In this document: one piece after another, positions 49,601 through 57,800 of the stretch
Layout: each line of letters opens with the position of its first letter
How positions within the stretch are numbered: the first letter of the stretch is position 1
NCBI GenBank assembly: GCA_020725265.1
Contig: DYFK01000019.1
Coordinates: forward strand, 1 to 62,492
Source of the DNA: Hydrogenophilus sp.
Lineage (GTDB): Bacteria; Pseudomonadota; Gammaproteobacteria; Burkholderiales; Thiobacillaceae
DNA: 62,492 bases
Reading direction: 5' to 3'
Notes under the pieces: model-generated
The model's database searches: none
What the model was told of the DNA's origin: nothing
Seen by the model: only the letters and a program-made list of their open reading frames with translations
Made by a program: the position numbers and the translations under genes

Positions 49601-49755
49601 TGCATCCGGTCGCCGTGGTCATCTTCGGCGGCCTGATCAGCGCCACGCTGCTCGACACCCTGCTGACACCGGTGATGTTCTGGCTGTTCGGCGAGAAACC
49701 ACTGGCCCGCCTGCTCGCCGCGCGCGCCGGTGATGAACCGCGCGGCGCCTATTGA
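46618..49755 (+). CDS. Heavy-metal efflux RND pump, CusA/CzcA family
   Basis: The 1045-residue inner-membrane protein has 12 expected helices in two halves and the HME-RND signatures: VDVFPDLNKPTVTLMTEAGG and EEVEQRVTFPIESAMHG at the start, the fourth-helix proton-relay segment AIAIGELVDDAVVGVENVL, and TFLPPFNEGTLTINVLLDPG in the second half. It exports metal cations from the periplasm using proton flow. The substrate (monovalent Cu/Ag or divalent Zn/Cd/Co/Ni) cannot be decided by eye. The gene follows the adaptor with a ten-base gap. Confidence 0.93.
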   Translation: MFDALLRASLRQRAIVLGASLLLVVWGLIAARQMPVDVFPDLNKPTVTLMTEAGGMAPEEVEQRVTFPIESAMHGMPGVSRVRSVSGIGLSIVYVEFDWGTDIHLNRQQVGERLNLARDHLPPGIVPQLGPIASIMGEILLIALPADPDRVSPMRVREYADWVMRPRLLALPGVAQVTPIGGETRQYRVMPRADQLRALAIELAALEAALRDFGANTSGGFLESGGREYLIRHLGRGATLDDLRGLTVAVRDGLPVRLDQVAEVAVVAAVKRGDAGYGGQPAVILSVQKQPGADSVALTRQIEAAVDELARALPPGIEMPRFLFRQADFIEHAVGNVEQALRDGAILVAVILFLFLLNLRTTLISLVAIPVSLLVTVLAFRHFGLSINTMTLGGLAIAIGELVDDAVVGVENVLRRLRQNRAADTPRSPLAVIVAATLEVRSGIVYATFIIVLVFVPLFALPGIEGRLFTPLGIAYIVSILASMVVSLTLTPVLAYYLLPGMKHLEHGDSPLVARLKAWDRRLLAWSFRHARALLAGAVLLVVAAAASVPLFPRTFLPPFNEGTLTINVLLDPGSALSESNRVGALAERLIAEVPEVVQVGRRTGRAELDEHAEGAHYSEIDVDLRPSGRSREIVIQDIRARLATLPATISVGQPISHRLDHLLSGVRAQIALKLYGDDLATLRGLAEDLRARLADIPGLTDLQVEKQVLIPQLKIHLDHAQLARHGLTPGALLRDLERMIEGERIGQILEGGEGDDGAARRFDLVLRLADADRDARALERLLIETPLGHVPLARLARVEEGDGPNQIGRENARRRIVLSANAEAGEMSRAVDEIRARLAATPLPQGYFTALEGQFQAQEQAARLIAALAVVSLTMIFLVLYGRYRSAVLSLIIMGNIPLALIGSVAALWLSGQPLSVAALVGFITLTGIATRNGILKISHYINLCASEGERFGQAMITRGSLERLTPVLMTALVTAIALIPLLLAADAPGKEVLHPVAVVIFGGLISATLLDTLLTPVMFWLFGEKPLARLLAARAGDEPRGAY

Positions 49756-49793
49756 ACCGCCGTCCCTGCCCCCCCAACCGCCAGGAGCCCATC

Positions 49794-50183
49794 ATGCCCC
49801 GAACCATCGTCGCCCTGCTCGGCACGCCTCTCCTCATCGCCACCCTGCTCGGCCAGCCCGCCCTCGCCCACGACGACCACGGCAAGCCACGCTGGGGCGG
49901 CGTGGTCGCCGACGCCGGTGAATTCCAGGCCGAACTGGTCATCCAGAACGGTCAGGTCAAGATCTACCTCAGTGACCATGCCGCCATGCTGCCGGCCCAG
50001 GGCGCCAGCGGAAAACTGACCCTGCTGGTCGGCGGCAAGAAGGAGGAACTCGCGCTCGCCCAGGTTTCCGACAGCGCGCTGGGCGCGGCGACCGGCATCC
50101 GCTCGGCGCGCGGAGCCAAGGCCGTGGCGATCATCCGCCTGCCCGGCCGGGAACCGGCCACGCTGCGCTTCGCCTTCCGCTGA
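49794..50183 (+). CDS. Small periplasmic protein following the metal pump
   Basis: The 129-residue protein has a signal peptide (cut after ALA near residue 25), a mature N-terminus HDDHGKPRWGGVVADAG and a beta-rich domain (to residue 129) with LVIQNGQVKIYLSDHAAML. A CCAGGAG ribosome-binding site precedes the ATG. It follows the pump gene by about 40 bases and is the last gene of the efflux operon. It may be a periplasmic metal-binding chaperone. Similar small proteins occur in such operons, without assigned function. Confidence 0.72.
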   Translation: MPRTIVALLGTPLLIATLLGQPALAHDDHGKPRWGGVVADAGEFQAELVIQNGQVKIYLSDHAAMLPAQGASGKLTLLVGGKKEELALAQVSDSALGAATGIRSARGAKAVAIIRLPGREPATLRFAFR

Positions 50184-50258
50184 GTCGCCTCCGGCCCGCG
50201 CGAGCGCTACCCGGGCGCCGCCGTCCGCCGCGCCGTTCCATGCTCGGCCAAGGCGGCG

Positions 50259-53200
50259 TCAGCGCCCGTCTCGTCCGGAGCGGGCGTGGTGGCCGTGGCT
50301 GGCCAGCCAGTCTTCGGCCGGCTCGGGCCGATGGAACAGATAGCCCTGGTAACGCCGGCAACCGAGCGTCGCCAGGAAGCGCCGTTGTTCCTCGGTTTCC
50401 ACGCCTTCCGCCACCACGTCGTAGTCGAGATGGCGCGCCATCGACAGGATGGTCTCGACCAGGGCGACATCGTTGGGATCGCCCGGCAGATCCTGAACGA
50501 AGCTCCTGTCGATTTTCAGCTCGTTGACGGGCAGGCGCTTGAGATAGGCCAGCGAGGAATAGCCGGTACCGAAGTCGTCGATGGCGAAGCGGATGCCCAG
50601 TTCCGACAGCGCGCGCATGCGTGACACCACGTCGGCGGTCTGCTCGACCAGCAGGTTTTCGGTGATCTCCATGCTCAGCCGCGCCGGGTCGGCGCCAGTC
50701 TCGGCGAGGATCTCGCCGACCCGCGTCACGAAATCGGTCTGGTGGAACTGGCGCGGGCTGACGTTGACCGCCAGGCGGACATCGCCGCCGGCCGCCGCCA
50801 GGCGCGCGAGCAGACGGCAGGTTTCGCGCAGCACCCATTCACCGATGGCGACGATCAGGCTGGATTCCTCCGCCAGATGGATGAAGGCGGCGGGCGCGAG
50901 CAAGCCGCGCTCGGGGTGATGCCAGCGCAACAGGACCTCGGCGCCGATGATCCCGCCGTCGGCGTCGACCAGCGATTGCAGGTACAGCGCCAGCTCGCCC
51001 CGTCTTTCGGCGTCGCGCAGTCCGCGTTCCAGCGCGTAACGTTCGGCGATCTGGACCTGCATGTCGTCCTCGAAGAAGCGCAAGGCGTTGCGGCCGCTGT
51101 CCTTGGCCCGATACATGGCGATGTCGGCCTCGCGGATCAGGTCGTCCATGCTTTCCCCATGCTTCGGATACAGGGAAACGCCGATGCTGGCGGTGGCCAG
51201 ATGATCCTGGCCATCGACCCGGGCGGGCTGTTCCAGCGCGACGCGGATCTTGTCCGCGACGGCACGGGCGAGGCTGGCGGCCGTTTCCGCGTCGGCGGCC
51301 AGTTCCGACAGCAGGATGACGAATTCGTCGCCGCCGAAGCGGGCGACGGTGTCTTCCTGGCGCAGTGATTGACGCAGGCGCCCGGCGATCTCGCGCAACA
51401 CGCGGTCGCCGACGGGATGACCATGGATATCGTTGATGCGCTTGAACTGGTCGAGATCCACGAACAGCACGGCGCCCAGGCGGCCGGAGCGTTGCGCGGC
51501 GGCCAACGCCTGGTTCAGGCGGTCGAGGAAGAAGGCGCGGTTGGGCAGGCCGGTGAGCAGGTCATGGTAGGCCAGATGCTCGACCTGTTTCTCCACGCGC
51601 ACGCGCTCGGTGATGTCGGCTGTGGTGCCGAACATGCGCGTCGGCCGCCCCTGGTCGTCGAAACCGACCTTGCCGAGCTGCTCGACGACCCGCTCCCCAG
51701 CCGCGCCTACGACCCGGTGCACGATGTGGTAGGGCCGAGTCTCGCCCGGATTCATCGCCCGCCGCATTTCGGCCAGCACCGCGTCGACGTCGTCCGGATG
51801 GACCGCCTTCAGGAAGTTCTCCGAGCTCGGCTCGACGGCGCCGGGCGCGTAACCGAGCAGGCGGAATTCCTCGTCCGACCAGACCGCCGCGCCGGTCGCC
51901 AGATCGAGACTCCAGTTGCCCAGATGCGCCAGCGACTGGGCCTCCTTCAGTTGCTCCTCGCTGTCGCGCAGGGCCTGTTCGACCCGGTTGCGGCCACTGA
52001 TGTCGTGGGCGATGCCGAGCACGCCGATCAGACGCGCGCGGTCGTCGAACATCGGCGTCTTGGTGGTCTCGAACAGGCCGCGATAGCCGTCCTCCGCGAA
52101 GGTCAGCCATTCCTCGTTCATCGTCGACCGGCCGGCGGCCATCGCGGCGCGGTCGTGGGCGCGGAAGAAATCGGCGGATTCTCGGTCGACGAAGTCGTAG
52201 TCGGTCTTGCCGACGATATCGCGTTCGAGGGCGCCATACAGTTTCTCGAAGCGCTCGTTGCAGGCCAGATAGACGCCACCCGGATCCTTCAGCCAGACCG
52301 GGTCCGGTATCGCGCGGATCAGCGACTGGAACAAGGCGTGCTGCCGGCCCAACGCGTCCTCCGCTTGGCGGACCCGGGCCAGTTCGGTTTCGAGCCGGGC
52401 GGTCTGGGCGCGCACCCGGCGGCGCAGCAAGGCATTGAGCGACGTCACCAGCAGGAACGCGGCCAGCGCGCCGCCGGCCGCCCAGCCCAGCCAGGCCGGC
52501 CAGACCGTGGCGGGAGGATGCGCCATCCACTTGTTGAGCACCTGGTAATAGGGCGAACCATCCCGGTCCTGCCACGCCTTCAGGTGACGGTCGATCCCCG
52601 CCAGCAGATCGCCGTTGGCGCCGCGGGCGGTGGCGAAATACAGGCGGGATGGCAGGAACATGACCGAGGAAGACATCAGACCATGGTGGCGGGCGTGCAT
52701 TTCACCGTAATAGTGATTGGCGGCGACCGCGTCGACCCGGCCCTGCCCGGTCCACTCGAAGCCCTGCTGGAAGGACGCGACCGGCACCAGATCGACCTCG
52801 ATGCCGAAACCGGTGAACAACTGGCGCAGGTAGGTCTCCTGCACCGACCCTTGCAACACCGCCACGCGCTTGCCCGCGAAATCGAGCGGCGACGGACTCC
52901 GTTCCGTGACCGGGACAAAAAGGGCCGACCAGCTGTGCAGGGCGGGCACGGCATGGAAATCGAGCCGCCTGGCGCGCTCATCGGTGATGGCCACGTCGGG
53001 CAGGAGATCGATGCGGCCGGCGCGCAGGGCTTCGAGACAGGCATCCCATTCGCACGGCACCGCGCGCGTGGCCCAACCCTCCCGGCGGGCGATCTCGTCG
53101 AGCAGGTCGCCAAGGATCCCGCGCACGTCACCCTCCGCCCCGAGCATGAGCTTGGGCGGGTTCTCGTAGACACCAACACGCACCTCGCGTGACTCGGCGA

Positions 53201-53339
53201 CCGCCGCGACCAGCGACATCGCGACCAGCAGCGCGCCGGTCAGCGCGACACGACGGGAAAACAAGAACCGGAACCAGGAGCGAAGCCAGGGCAGGGGCAT
53301 CGAGAGCGATGAAAAAACCGAACCGACCCCATTATGCAT
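50259..53339 (-). CDS. SBP_bac_3-PAS-PAS-GGDEF-EAL membrane sensor of cyclic di-GMP
   Basis: The 1026-residue protein has an N-terminal membrane segment (about 30-48), a periplasmic solute-binding-like sensor (about 52-280; VRVGVYENPPKLMLGAEGDV), a second membrane helix (about 290-312), two PAS domains (about 345-470 and 480-600), a GGDEF domain with an intact ARFGGDEFVILLSEL motif and an EAL domain with EVLLRWHHPERG and AIDDFGTGYSSLAYL. Both catalytic motifs look functional, so it could make or break cyclic di-GMP according to ligand. An ATG at 53300 is an alternative start. It is convergent with the metal-efflux operon and divergent from the small gene at 53479. Confidence 0.92.
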   Translation of the reverse strand: MHNGVGSVFSSLSMPLPWLRSWFRFLFSRRVALTGALLVAMSLVAAVAESREVRVGVYENPPKLMLGAEGDVRGILGDLLDEIARREGWATRAVPCEWDACLEALRAGRIDLLPDVAITDERARRLDFHAVPALHSWSALFVPVTERSPSPLDFAGKRVAVLQGSVQETYLRQLFTGFGIEVDLVPVASFQQGFEWTGQGRVDAVAANHYYGEMHARHHGLMSSSVMFLPSRLYFATARGANGDLLAGIDRHLKAWQDRDGSPYYQVLNKWMAHPPATVWPAWLGWAAGGALAAFLLVTSLNALLRRRVRAQTARLETELARVRQAEDALGRQHALFQSLIRAIPDPVWLKDPGGVYLACNERFEKLYGALERDIVGKTDYDFVDRESADFFRAHDRAAMAAGRSTMNEEWLTFAEDGYRGLFETTKTPMFDDRARLIGVLGIAHDISGRNRVEQALRDSEEQLKEAQSLAHLGNWSLDLATGAAVWSDEEFRLLGYAPGAVEPSSENFLKAVHPDDVDAVLAEMRRAMNPGETRPYHIVHRVVGAAGERVVEQLGKVGFDDQGRPTRMFGTTADITERVRVEKQVEHLAYHDLLTGLPNRAFFLDRLNQALAAAQRSGRLGAVLFVDLDQFKRINDIHGHPVGDRVLREIAGRLRQSLRQEDTVARFGGDEFVILLSELAADAETAASLARAVADKIRVALEQPARVDGQDHLATASIGVSLYPKHGESMDDLIREADIAMYRAKDSGRNALRFFEDDMQVQIAERYALERGLRDAERRGELALYLQSLVDADGGIIGAEVLLRWHHPERGLLAPAAFIHLAEESSLIVAIGEWVLRETCRLLARLAAAGGDVRLAVNVSPRQFHQTDFVTRVGEILAETGADPARLSMEITENLLVEQTADVVSRMRALSELGIRFAIDDFGTGYSSLAYLKRLPVNELKIDRSFVQDLPGDPNDVALVETILSMARHLDYDVVAEGVETEEQRRFLATLGCRRYQGYLFHRPEPAEDWLASHGHHARSGRDGR

Positions 53340-53478
53340 GGCAAGACCTCGGCGGCGGAGCCATCGGAACCCGGCGGGCTCCGGTGGTTGCGCGGGAACG
53401 ACCGCTCATGCACCCTCCACGTTCGCGAGCGTCGGCCACACCTCATCGCGCCCTAGCAACCTCGACACGGAGCCCGAC

Positions 53479-53901
53479 ATGCCGCCCCGCTCCATCCTCA
53501 TCCCCGCCACCGCCGCCTGGCTGGCGATCCTCGGTTTCGCCATCCTCAACGGCGCGTTCCGGGAAGCCGTGCTCGCGCCGGCGCTGGGCGCGCCCTGGGC
53601 GCGCATCGTCAGCGGCTTGCTGCTGATGGCCTGCGTGGCGTTGGCGGCCGGGTGGTTCACGTCCAGGCGGCCCGGCCTGGGCGACCGCGCCTGCCTGGCG
53701 GTCGGCGGATTCTGGCTGGCGCTGACGCTGCTGTTCGAGTTCGGTTTCGGCCGTCTGCAAGGCAAATCCTGGGAAACCCTGACCGCCGCCTACCGGTTCG
53801 AGGACGGCGATCTCTGGCCCCTGGTCCTGCTTGTCGTCTTCGTCGCGCCCTGGCTGTCCGGCCGGATCGCGCGCGGCGGCGCCCAGGGACATTCGCGATG
53901 A
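53479..53901 (+). CDS. Small four-helix membrane protein
   Basis: The 140-residue product has four hydrophobic segments (about 7-25, 38-57, 70-88 and 112-130) and little else. GKSWETLTAAYRFEDGDLWP is the only polar stretch. Its stop overlaps the methyltransferase start (ATGA), so the pair is an operon. I do not recognise the family. The 139 bases before it, shared with the divergent cyclic di-GMP gene, show no clear signal. Confidence 0.6.
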   Translation: MPPRSILIPATAAWLAILGFAILNGAFREAVLAPALGAPWARIVSGLLLMACVALAAGWFTSRRPGLGDRACLAVGGFWLALTLLFEFGFGRLQGKSWETLTAAYRFEDGDLWPLVLLVVFVAPWLSGRIARGGAQGHSR

Positions 53902-54686
53902 AGCCCATCGCCTTCAAGGATCATTTCTCGGCGCGCTCCGCCGACTACGCGCGCTACCGGCCCGAATACCCGCCGGCGCTGGTCGATGCCCTCGCCGACG
54001 CCTGCGCGCGCCATGAACGGGCGCTGGATTGCGGTTGCGGCACCGGGCAATTGTCGGTACCGCTGGCGGCGCGCTTCGCCGAGGTGGTGGCGATCGACGC
54101 CAGCCGCGAACAGATCGACCGGGCCCAGGCCCATCCGGCCGTGCGCTATCGGGTCGCGGCCGCCGAGGACAGCGGCCTGCCGGCCGCCAGCGTCGATCTG
54201 GTGACGGTGGCGCAGGCCGCGCACTGGCTGGACCCACCCCGCTTCCACGCGGAAGTCCGGCGCGTGGCGCGGCCGGGGGCGCTGCTGGCGTGGATCACCT
54301 ACGGCATTCCGCGTCTCGACGACGCGCGCCTCGATGCCCGCGTCCGCGCATTCCACGACCGCGACCTCGGCCCCTGGTGGCCGCCGGAACGCCGCCACGT
54401 GGTCGACGGCTACCGCGACCTGCCGTTTCCCCACCCGGCCGTCGAACTGCCGCCGCTGGCGCTGTCGGCGCGCTGGCATCTGGATGAACTGCTCGGTTAC
54501 CTCGGTACCTGGTCGGCGGTGACGGCGCGGGCGCGCGAACTGGGCGACACGCCCTTCGCCAACTTCCGCGCGAAACTGGCTGCCGACTGGGGCGAACCGA
54601 AACGATGCCGGGAAATCACCTGGCCGTTGACCGTGCGCGCCGGCCGGATCGGCCTGGAAATCCGAAAGCCCTGGCTGGAAGCCTGA
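53898..54686 (+). CDS. Class I SAM-dependent methyltransferase
   Basis: The 262-residue protein is a Rossmann methyltransferase of the Methyltransf_11 type: FKDHFSARSADYARYRPEYP at the start, SAM motif LDCGCGTGQLSVPLA (about 44-58), motif II VVAIDASREQIDRA and motif IV DLVTVAQAAHWLD. The substrate is unknown; proteins with this YARYRPxYP start are widespread small-molecule methyltransferases. It overlaps the preceding membrane-protein gene by four bases. Confidence 0.88.
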   Translation: MKPIAFKDHFSARSADYARYRPEYPPALVDALADACARHERALDCGCGTGQLSVPLAARFAEVVAIDASREQIDRAQAHPAVRYRVAAAEDSGLPAASVDLVTVAQAAHWLDPPRFHAEVRRVARPGALLAWITYGIPRLDDARLDARVRAFHDRDLGPWWPPERRHVVDGYRDLPFPHPAVELPPLALSARWHLDELLGYLGTWSAVTARARELGDTPFANFRAKLAADWGEPKRCREITWPLTVRAGRIGLEIRKPWLEA

Positions 54687-54715
54687 AAGCCCTGCTGGAA
54701 GCGCGCGGGCGCGGG

Positions 54716-54738
54716 GCCTGTTTCAGTAGGAAACAGGC
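54716..54738. terminator. Hairpin at the junction with the low-GC block
   Basis: GCCTGTTTC (54716-54724) and GAAACAGGC (54730-54738) form a perfect nine-base stem with loop AGTAG. It lies between the convergent methyltransferase gene and the large ATPase gene, 30 bases after the methyltransferase stop. No T-run follows. The base composition drops just beyond it. The remaining 110 bases up to the ATPase stop hold no gene. Confidence 0.55.
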
Positions 54739-54851
54739 GCTAGGCGGGTATCCGGGATCAACCTCGAACAACCACGAATCCGCCTCCCGACCCACGGGGT
54801 GATTCGAACATCCGAATCATGACGGTCGAACAGCTGTGGCCAAACAGTCAT

Positions 54852-57800
54852 TCAGGCTGAACGTAACCGGCCACGATTCCCAAGCGCAACTGGAACCGGC
54901 GCCCGCATCCCTTCTGAGTAAAACCACGCCTTGAACTTGGCCATCTGCTTGATTCGGTCCGCATAAAGCGTCACCTTGTCCGAGGGCGCGAAGATTTTCG
55001 CCATCAGCTTGGCATCAGATTCGTTCACGCGCAGCGCCAAGTAATTGGCCACGGCGGTGAACAACGAAGCATCGAAGTCCTTCGCCTCCTGGGATGCCAC
55101 CACAAAGGACAGCCCATATTTGCGGCACTCCTTGGCCATGGACGGGATCAGCTTAAGGCGTGCCGCGCGGTGCGCCTCGTCGAAGATGATGGCGTGGGTG
55201 ATTCGGCTTTGTGTGCCGCGTCGGAACATGGACTGGTAGAGGTTGTGCAGCACGAAGGTGGAAAACGCCCGCTGCAGCACTTCGTTCTGCGAACTATGGA
55301 TTTGCACCAGGGTGGGGGTGGTGCTGTCTAGCAGGCTTGGGGCGCCAGCATTGGCGTCGAACAAGCCGTAATCCGCCAGTTCCGCTAGCCGGGTCATGAG
55401 TCCTTTGTCCGGTTTGGGATCGACCTTGAGCAGGTCATGGAACGCGGCGAAAGGTGGGATGTCGCCTCTCGTGCCCAGAGACCAGCCCCGGTCCACATAA
55501 CTCTGCTTGATCGCCTCGCGCAACCGGCCCAACTGCACATCCCCCAGGTCGGGGAATATGGCTGCGAAGTTGTCGCGCAGCAGGGTTACGTTGTCCATGT
55601 AGGCGAGTGGCGCATCGCCCACCACCTGGAGCGGGTTGAAGCCGAGACCGGCATAACTCACCTTTTGTAATGTGTTGCCCCAGATCGCGCCCAGTTTCTC
55701 GTCGATGTCTTGGTGGTAGGAAAACACGATGGGCGCGATGCCGGCAGCCATAAGCTGCTCGCAAAGCTGGATCAAACAGGTGGTCTTACCCATTCCCGGC
55801 AGGCCGACGATGAGCAGATGGGGATTGCCGTGGATGCTCACCCGCCAATGCACCGGCTCGTCGCCACCCTCGCGTTGACCGAGATAAAGCTCAACATCTT
55901 CCACCGTAGTGCCTACCTGTGGCGCAGTCTTGTCGATACCCGGCTGCATTGCGCTGGCGGCGTCCTCTCTCGGCGGCGTCATTGCTCCAATCTCCCCCGC
56001 GCTGGCCGGAGACATGGATTGGAGAGCACCACGCCTCGCCTCCGGCAACCGCACCGGCCCGAACAGCCAGATGTCCTCACCGATTTCAGCCGGCTTGGTC
56101 CCGCCATATTCCGGACAGAACACGAAACCCACCCTGGGTCGCTCCTGTTCCAGCAAAGTCGGCAAGACATAACCTGTGCCCTCGCGCGCCAGCTTCGCCA
56201 ATTCCTTGTCGATGCGCTCGAATGACTCATCCGACAGCGTGTGACGCCTGCCCTTGCGCGCATAGAAACGCAACACCCGCGCCAGGCGGGCACGTTGCAC
56301 GGTTTTTTCCAGCGGCGTGGTCTCCGGCCCGAACAGCCTTTCCCAGCGCTGGCAGGAGGCATCGAGCTGGCTGGAAATCATGTCCAGCAAATCGAGCGTG
56401 CGGGCGGTCTTGAGGTAGCGGCGGAACTTCACTTCCACGAAACTGAATTTCAAGCCACCGCGCTTGCCTGTCGACACATACAGCAAATCGGCGCGTTGCC
56501 CGTTTTCGTCCTTGCTCTCTCCCACCGCGCGGAACAGTTCCGGCACATCGTCGAGCGGAACGAAGAAGCCCTCGCCCAGGGAAAGCCAGGGCGCTTCCAC
56601 ATCACCCGCGCAATGGCTATGGGTCAAAGCCAGCGCCACCATCTCCTGAGCCACCGTGCCGGATTCGGTCAGTCGCAAGGCGAGTCGGCCGCTTACCGCC
56701 TTCAGAGCATCCAGCAGGAAGCGGCAGTTGCGCGGACTGGCCGACAGCCCCATTTCCCCCAGCGCCGCATCCAGCAGCCGCACGATTTCATCCAGCGAAC
56801 TGGTGGAGGTGATGAGTTGCAGAAAACCCAGGTCGTCGCGTTCTGGCACGCAGTCGATCAGGTACGCCTCATACAGGCTTGGCAGATCGTGGGGGGAATC
56901 GAAATACTCGACTCCGGCATGGCGATCCACCGTTACCACCCAGTCGCATAGACGGTGCAGGCTCGCCAGCATCTCGCCACGGTCGGGCGTGACTTCAGTA
57001 ACCAGCACCGGCCAGTCGTTCCCCCCCGCGCCCATGCGCTTGGCCACGCAGCGCAGCAAAGCGGAATGTGCCTTGGCCAGCCGCTCGGAAAAGCCACGTC
57101 CACTCGGATGTTTCTCGCCCTCCGGCGCGACTGGAATCGACGACACCCAACGCGGCACCGGCCCCGCCTCGAAGCGGCGCTCCGGCGTCAATGCCAAGCC
57201 ATGTACCTCCAGCGCAGCATCGGGCACGCTGGCCTTGGGCACGCATTCGAGCTCGGTCTTGAAAATATCGAAGGCCAGGGCGAGGTGTGCCGGGCTGGAT
57301 GGGGTTTCGCTGTCACGACGCGCCCAGGCCAGGCGCGGCAGGCTCACACCACCTGGACGGGATGCGCTGCCCAGCAGCCATCGGTCTTCCTCCGGCACCA
57401 CGCCGGCTCCACTGCGTTGACGTTCTGTGGTGGCCGACAGGAAACGGCCCACCATCCTCGCCCGCCCGTTTGCCGGGTAAAGGTCCAGGACGAAAGCGCG
57501 CTTGGCCTCGCCATCCCGTGGTTCGCCTTCCTCGTCCACCTCCGTTGCTTCCACATCGCGCAGGGCACATCCAAGCGCTCGCACGGCCGGCATGGCGTCA
57601 CCTGGTCGCAAGGCATGCACATGCACGCGCCGGGTTTCCGGGTGCAAAGCCAAATAGCGGGCAACCTCCTCGCCCAGCAATTCGGATGCGCTCTTGCCCA
57701 CAGAAGGCGCCATCAATTCCTCACCCTTGGCATCGCCATCCCCCAGCAGACGAGAGAGCAAAGCCACGGTGGCCTTGGGTTCGGCGTCATGAGTACCCGT

